Assembly: GCF_003614435.1 (NCBI RefSeq)
Contig: NZ_CP025546.1
Span: forward strand, 5,084,001-5,148,000
DNA: 64,000 nucleotides
Direction of reading: 5' to 3'
Source: Mycobacterium paragordonae
GTDB taxonomy: Bacteria > Actinomycetota > Actinomycetes > Mycobacteriales > Mycobacteriaceae
Shown: piece by piece, positions 60,250 through 64,000 of the stretch
How positions within the stretch are numbered: the stretch's first letter is position 1
Layout of the letters: each line of letters begins with the position of its first letter
Made by a program: the position numbers and the translations under genes
The notes under the pieces: model-generated
Told to the model about the DNA's origin: nothing
What the model saw: the letters and a program-made list of their open reading frames with translations, nothing else
The model's database searches: none

Positions 60250-60716
60250 CAGACTACTCAGCCTGGCTAGCAATCCAGAATCGCTGTCCGGGCAAACGTC
60301 GGAATCCCATTTCAGCGCGCTGTGCCGAGCTGTGATTCCAGGCCGGCTCGACGGTCGGCGGCGCGAGGAGACCAAAGAACTACTGTCACCCGCCCTCTGT
60401 TTGCTTCGATCGCATGACCGCCGGCGCCGGCGCGTGTAAATTGCCAGCACGAGCTAGTGCTGTCGCCCCCCGACGAGCCCGCGCAGCGGACTCGATACCG
60501 GTTGACCGGGGGTTGACGGTTGATCCGAGCAGGAGCGTCAGGATGGCGGCGTTGCACAGCAAACAGTTGCTGGCACGAACCCCTCCGATCGCTCGGCTGC
60601 CCTACAAGCCGACAACGCTCGGCCCTTTTGCGCCTACCGCCGCGCCAACTGTTCCGCGCCAGCCGGCGAGTCCTCGCTGACGTCGAAACGCTGACCTCGA
60701 CAGAGAGGACACCCTC
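60250..60716. other. Divergent promoter region of malic enzyme and PKS
   Basis: 467 bp without a supported gene. A reading frame at 60414-60680 (+) has Arg/Ala/Pro-rich composition and no ribosome site, so I do not call it. The last 20 bases contain the AGAGAGGA site of the polyketide synthase gene. No clear promoter boxes or palindromes seen. Confidence 0.5.
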
Positions 60717-63700
60717 GTGACAACGGACGTAGATCAGGGGGCATCCGGGTTTGCGATCATCGGCTACGCGGCGCACTTTCCCGGTGCTGCCGATGCCGAG
60801 GGCTTCTGGGAGGTACTGCGGCAGGGGCGCGATGCCATCTCGGAAATTCCCGGCGACCGGTGGAACATGGACGACTTCTATGATCCCGATCCGGACACCC
60901 CCGGGAAGATGGTGACTCGCCGCGCCGGGCTCATCGAGGACGTCGGATCTTTTGACGCACCGTTCTTCGGGGTGTCGACGCGCGAGGCCGTGTTCATGGA
61001 TCCGCAGCACCGGCTGTTGCTGGAGACAACATGGCAAGCGGTCGAGCACTCCAACACCGCCCCTTCGACGCTGGCGGGCACCAAGACCGGCGTATTCATC
61101 GGTATCTCTACGACCGACTACCTCACGCTGCTGACGAACGCGATGACCGTGGAGGACATCGACGCCTACCTCGCGATCGGCAATGCATCGGCCGCCGCGG
61201 CTGGGCGCATCAGCTATCGACTGGGGTTGGTGGGGCCCTCGGTCTCGGTCGACACCGCGTGCAGTTCGTCCTTGGTGGCGGTGCACCAGGCGTGCCAGGC
61301 GTTGCGGCTGCGGGAGTGTGATCTGGCCCTGACCGGCGGCGTGGGCCTGCTGATGAGCCCGACGACGATGATCAACTTCTCCCGGGCGCACATGCTGGCA
61401 CCGGACGGACGGTGTAAGACATTCGACGCCGCCGCCGACGGGTACGTCCGGGGTGAAGGCTGCGGCGTCATCGTGGTGAAGCGGCTCGATGACGCCATCC
61501 GCGACGGCGATCGGATTCGGGCGGTGATCCGGGGCAGTGCGGTCAACCAGGACGGCGCGTCGGGTGGACTGACGGTACCCAACGGCATCGCCCAGCAGCG
61601 GGTGATCGCCGATGCGCTGCACAACGCCGGTGTGACAGCCCGCGATATCGACTATCTCGAGGCGCACGGGACCGGGACATCGCTGGGTGACCCGATCGAA
61701 CTACAAGCTGCCGGTGCGGCATTCGCTTCCGGTCGCGACGCCACCCGGCCATTGTTGGTCGGTTCGGTGAAGACGAACATCGGCCACCTGGAAGCCAGCG
61801 CCGGGATCGCCGGTCTGATCAAGGTCATCCTGTCGCTGGAACACCAGGAACTGCCGAAACACCTGAACTTCCAGAATCCGTCACCACATATTCCCTGGGA
61901 CCGGATTCCGGTGCGGGTCGTGGCGGAAACCACCCCGTGGGTCCGCAACGGCCGCGCCCGGATCGCGGGAGTCAGTTCGTTCGGTTTCACCGGGACCAAT
62001 GCGCACGTCGTCGTCGCGGAAGCACCGTCAGTGATCAACGCCGACGCCGACCCCCTTAAGGAACCGGACGAAGGACGTTCGAGCATCCTGCCCCTCTCGG
62101 CACGCACGCCGACCGCCTTGGTGGCGCTGGCACACCGATATCGCGAGTGGTTGGCCGCGCACCCGAACGCCGACCTGGCCGACGTCTGCTTGACCGCGGG
62201 TGCGGGCCGATCCCACTTCGGCCATCGTGCCGCGTTGATACTGAACTCCACCGCATCCGCCACCGAGCTGCTCGAGGCGCTCGCCGACGATCGTCCGGCA
62301 TCGGGCTTGGTTCGCGGCGCATGCTCGGACCCACCGAAGACAGCCTGGTTGTTCCCGGGCCAAGGCAGCCAGTACGTCGGAATGGCGCGCAACCTGTTCG
62401 ATGCCGAGCCGGTGTTCGCCGAGACGTTGACCCGCTGCGCCGGCGCCGCTGCCGATGTTCTCGAAAGGCCGCTGCTGGACGTCATTTTCGGGCCGGACAC
62501 CGAAGATGAGTTGCGACACACGTCCTACGCCCAGCCGGCCCTTTTCGCGGTGGAGATGGGCCTCGCGCGACTTTGGCAGTCATGGGGACTCGAACCCGAC
62601 GTGGTGGTGGGCCACAGCGTGGGTCAATACACGGCGGCCTGTGTTGCCGGGGCGTTCAGCCTCGAGGACGGGGCCCAGCTGATGGCCGAGCGCGGCCGAC
62701 TGTTCGGTAGCCTGCCACCCGGCGGCAGAATGGTCGCGGTGTTCGCGGCCGCGGACCGCGTTGAGAGCTTGATCGACGACCACCCACGCCTGTCCGTGGC
62801 AGCCTACAATGGTGCCAACACGGTGCTTTCCGGCCCGGCAGAAGATCTGGAGCGCGCAATAGCGGGACTGGTAGACGAGGAAGTCCGGTGCGACTGGCTC
62901 GATACCAGCCATGCCTTTCATTCCGCTTTGCTCGATCCCATACTGGACGAGTTCGAACAATACCTGGGCCGCTTCGAATTCGCCTCGCCGCAAAAGACAT
63001 TGGTGTGTAACCGCACCGGCGGCGCAATAGCCCGAGACGTGACTCTGGACGGATCGTACTGGCGCCGCCACGCGCGGCAGCCTGTCGAATTCGCCAAGAG
63101 CGTGCGAACGCTTGCCGACCTCGGATGTCGACTATTACTAGAGGTGGGCCCCCAGCCGGTGCTCTCCGCCGCAGCCCTGCGGGCGTGGCCCGACCCGGCG
63201 AACGCACCTCGGGCGATCGCATCGATGCGCCGAAACGCCAACGACCACAACCAGATCACCGAGGCACTCGCCGACACGTACATCGCCGGCCATCGCCCCG
63301 AATTCGTCGCACACCAGCACGGCAGGGGTCACAAGGTCGACCTCCCCACTTACCCGTTCGAACGTCAGACGTACTGGTTCGAAGCACGCAAAGCCCGCGC
63401 GACCGACGCGGTACGCACCGAAACCGTCCGGCTGCTCGAGGAGGAGCGACTCGAGGAGCTTGCCGCGCTGGTCGGCGACCCGCATGACGCCGACGACGCC
63501 ACCAAGACGGTTGGCATGCTGCAACGACTTGCGGCACAACACAACCGGGAACGTAACGTGCAGTCGCTCGCCGAGACACGTTACGAGATCTGTTGGGAAA
63601 AGTTGGCGGTTTCCGGCCCACCCCCGACCCGAGCCCCTGGTGGCGGGGTTACCTGGCTCCTTCTTGCCGACGATGCCGACACGATCGGCCCACTACTGGA

Positions 63701-64000
63701 CGTGCTCACCGCGCACGGTCACCGGCACCGGATCGTTGGTCTGCCGCAGTCCGACGCCGACGAAGAGCACCTGCAAGCGGAACTACGCGATGCCGCAGCC
63801 GAACAGCCCACGTTGCGCATCCTGCACCTGGCAGGCCTGGACCCGGGCGGTGCGGCGTCCACCCGGTCGCTGGATCGGTTGCAGCACCGAGTCCTGCGCA
63901 GTACGCAGCGGTTTATCCGGACCACCATCGCATCCAAGCTGGACCTGAAGATATGGCTGATTACCCGTGGCGCACAACATGTCACGGGATCCGACACCGT
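60717..64000 (+). CDS. Modular type I polyketide synthase (5' part)
   Basis: The first 1094 residues of a PKS that continues past the window. It starts with a ketosynthase (about 10-435): VDTACSSSL with Cys182, EAHGTGTSLGDP and NIGHLEAS give the Cys-His-His triad. An acyltransferase follows (about 540-850): GHSVG with Ser634 and HAFH at 732-735, the signature for malonyl rather than methylmalonyl. After a short post-AT linker (LPTYPFERQTYWFE) and a helical stretch (EEERLEELAALVG), sequence from about 960 (YEICWEKL, GGVTWLLLADD) looks like the structural half of a ketoreductase, so no dehydratase lies in between. No loading domain or N-terminal ACP precedes the KS. GTG 60717 follows AGAGAGGA. 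The product is unknown; in mycobacteria such enzymes build envelope lipids. Confidence 0.92.
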   Translation, partial: MTTDVDQGASGFAIIGYAAHFPGAADAEGFWEVLRQGRDAISEIPGDRWNMDDFYDPDPDTPGKMVTRRAGLIEDVGSFDAPFFGVSTREAVFMDPQHRLLLETTWQAVEHSNTAPSTLAGTKTGVFIGISTTDYLTLLTNAMTVEDIDAYLAIGNASAAAAGRISYRLGLVGPSVSVDTACSSSLVAVHQACQALRLRECDLALTGGVGLLMSPTTMINFSRAHMLAPDGRCKTFDAAADGYVRGEGCGVIVVKRLDDAIRDGDRIRAVIRGSAVNQDGASGGLTVPNGIAQQRVIADALHNAGVTARDIDYLEAHGTGTSLGDPIELQAAGAAFASGRDATRPLLVGSVKTNIGHLEASAGIAGLIKVILSLEHQELPKHLNFQNPSPHIPWDRIPVRVVAETTPWVRNGRARIAGVSSFGFTGTNAHVVVAEAPSVINADADPLKEPDEGRSSILPLSARTPTALVALAHRYREWLAAHPNADLADVCLTAGAGRSHFGHRAALILNSTASATELLEALADDRPASGLVRGACSDPPKTAWLFPGQGSQYVGMARNLFDAEPVFAETLTRCAGAAADVLERPLLDVIFGPDTEDELRHTSYAQPALFAVEMGLARLWQSWGLEPDVVVGHSVGQYTAACVAGAFSLEDGAQLMAERGRLFGSLPPGGRMVAVFAAADRVESLIDDHPRLSVAAYNGANTVLSGPAEDLERAIAGLVDEEVRCDWLDTSHAFHSALLDPILDEFEQYLGRFEFASPQKTLVCNRTGGAIARDVTLDGSYWRRHARQPVEFAKSVRTLADLGCRLLLEVGPQPVLSAAALRAWPDPANAPRAIASMRRNANDHNQITEALADTYIAGHRPEFVAHQHGRGHKVDLPTYPFERQTYWFEARKARATDAVRTETVRLLEEERLEELAALVGDPHDADDATKTVGMLQRLAAQHNRERNVQSLAETRYEICWEKLAVSGPPPTRAPGGGVTWLLLADDADTIGPLLDVLTAHGHRHRIVGLPQSDADEEHLQAELRDAAAEQPTLRILHLAGLDPGGAASTRSLDRLQHRVLRSTQRFIRTTIASKLDLKIWLITRGAQHVTGSDT

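Noticed and set aside
60414..60680. 88-codon plus-strand frame before the PKS
   Set aside because: Low-complexity Arg/Ala/Pro composition and no ribosome site; more likely leader DNA.

Overview
The window is high-GC actinobacterial DNA with three long PE_PGRS genes, mycobacterial lipoproteins and a gene order that, read right to left, follows Mycobacterium tuberculosis from about Rv1244 to Rv1270 (lpqZ, SDR, kgd, Rv1249c, Rv1250, Rv1251c, lprE, deaD, acyltransferase, TetR, cyp130, FAD oxidase, tap, udgB, FAD monooxygenase, HIT protein, amiB2, adenylyl cyclase, pknH, Rv1269c, lprA). The Rv comparisons are from memory, not from a search. PE_PGRS genes point to a slow-growing Mycobacterium related to, but distinct from, M. 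tuberculosis; the species cannot be fixed from the sequence.

Region 1 (1-10563, all +) is an expanded signalling block: the tail of one receptor kinase, a complete Ser/Thr kinase, an FHA-FHA-ABC transporter, lprA, a secreted DUF4189-type protein, a second FHA-FHA-ABC transporter almost identical in its core to the first, and pknH. In M. tuberculosis the Rv1747-type transporter is paired with pknF elsewhere, and embR sits next to pknH; here two such transporters occupy the pknH-lprA locus.

Region 2 (10572-28265) holds a small protein behind a repeat-rich operator, an adenylyl cyclase, two DNA-repair glycosylases (hypoxanthine type and UdgB), amidase, HIT protein, a very large membrane GGDEF-GGDEF-EAL protein, two flavin oxidoreductases, the Tap-type efflux pump, a SHOCT protein, an FAD-linked oxidase, CYP130 with its TetR regulator, and a siderophore-interacting protein behind a clear IdeR box.

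Region 3 (28338-44383) is dominated by three PE_PGRS genes on the minus strand, interleaved with the acyltransferase-deaD pair and lprE. One carries a 327-bp tandem repeat, one contains a second internal GRPxIGNG module, and one has an unusual C-terminal half.

Region 4 (44384-46863) looks foreign: AT-rich flanks, a ParA ATPase translationally coupled to a small protein with two ribbon-helix-helix-like segments, and nearby a three-copy 12-bp repeat plus a 14-bp palindrome. It resembles a plasmid partition cassette and is the best candidate here for an undescribed system.

Region 5 (46864-64000) returns to conserved core genes: a nuclease-helicase fusion, an MFS pump, a membrane protein, the 2-oxoglutarate decarboxylase/dehydrogenase Kgd, a PGRS remnant, an SDR, LpqZ coupled to a short malic enzyme, and the start of a modular type I polyketide synthase that runs off the window.
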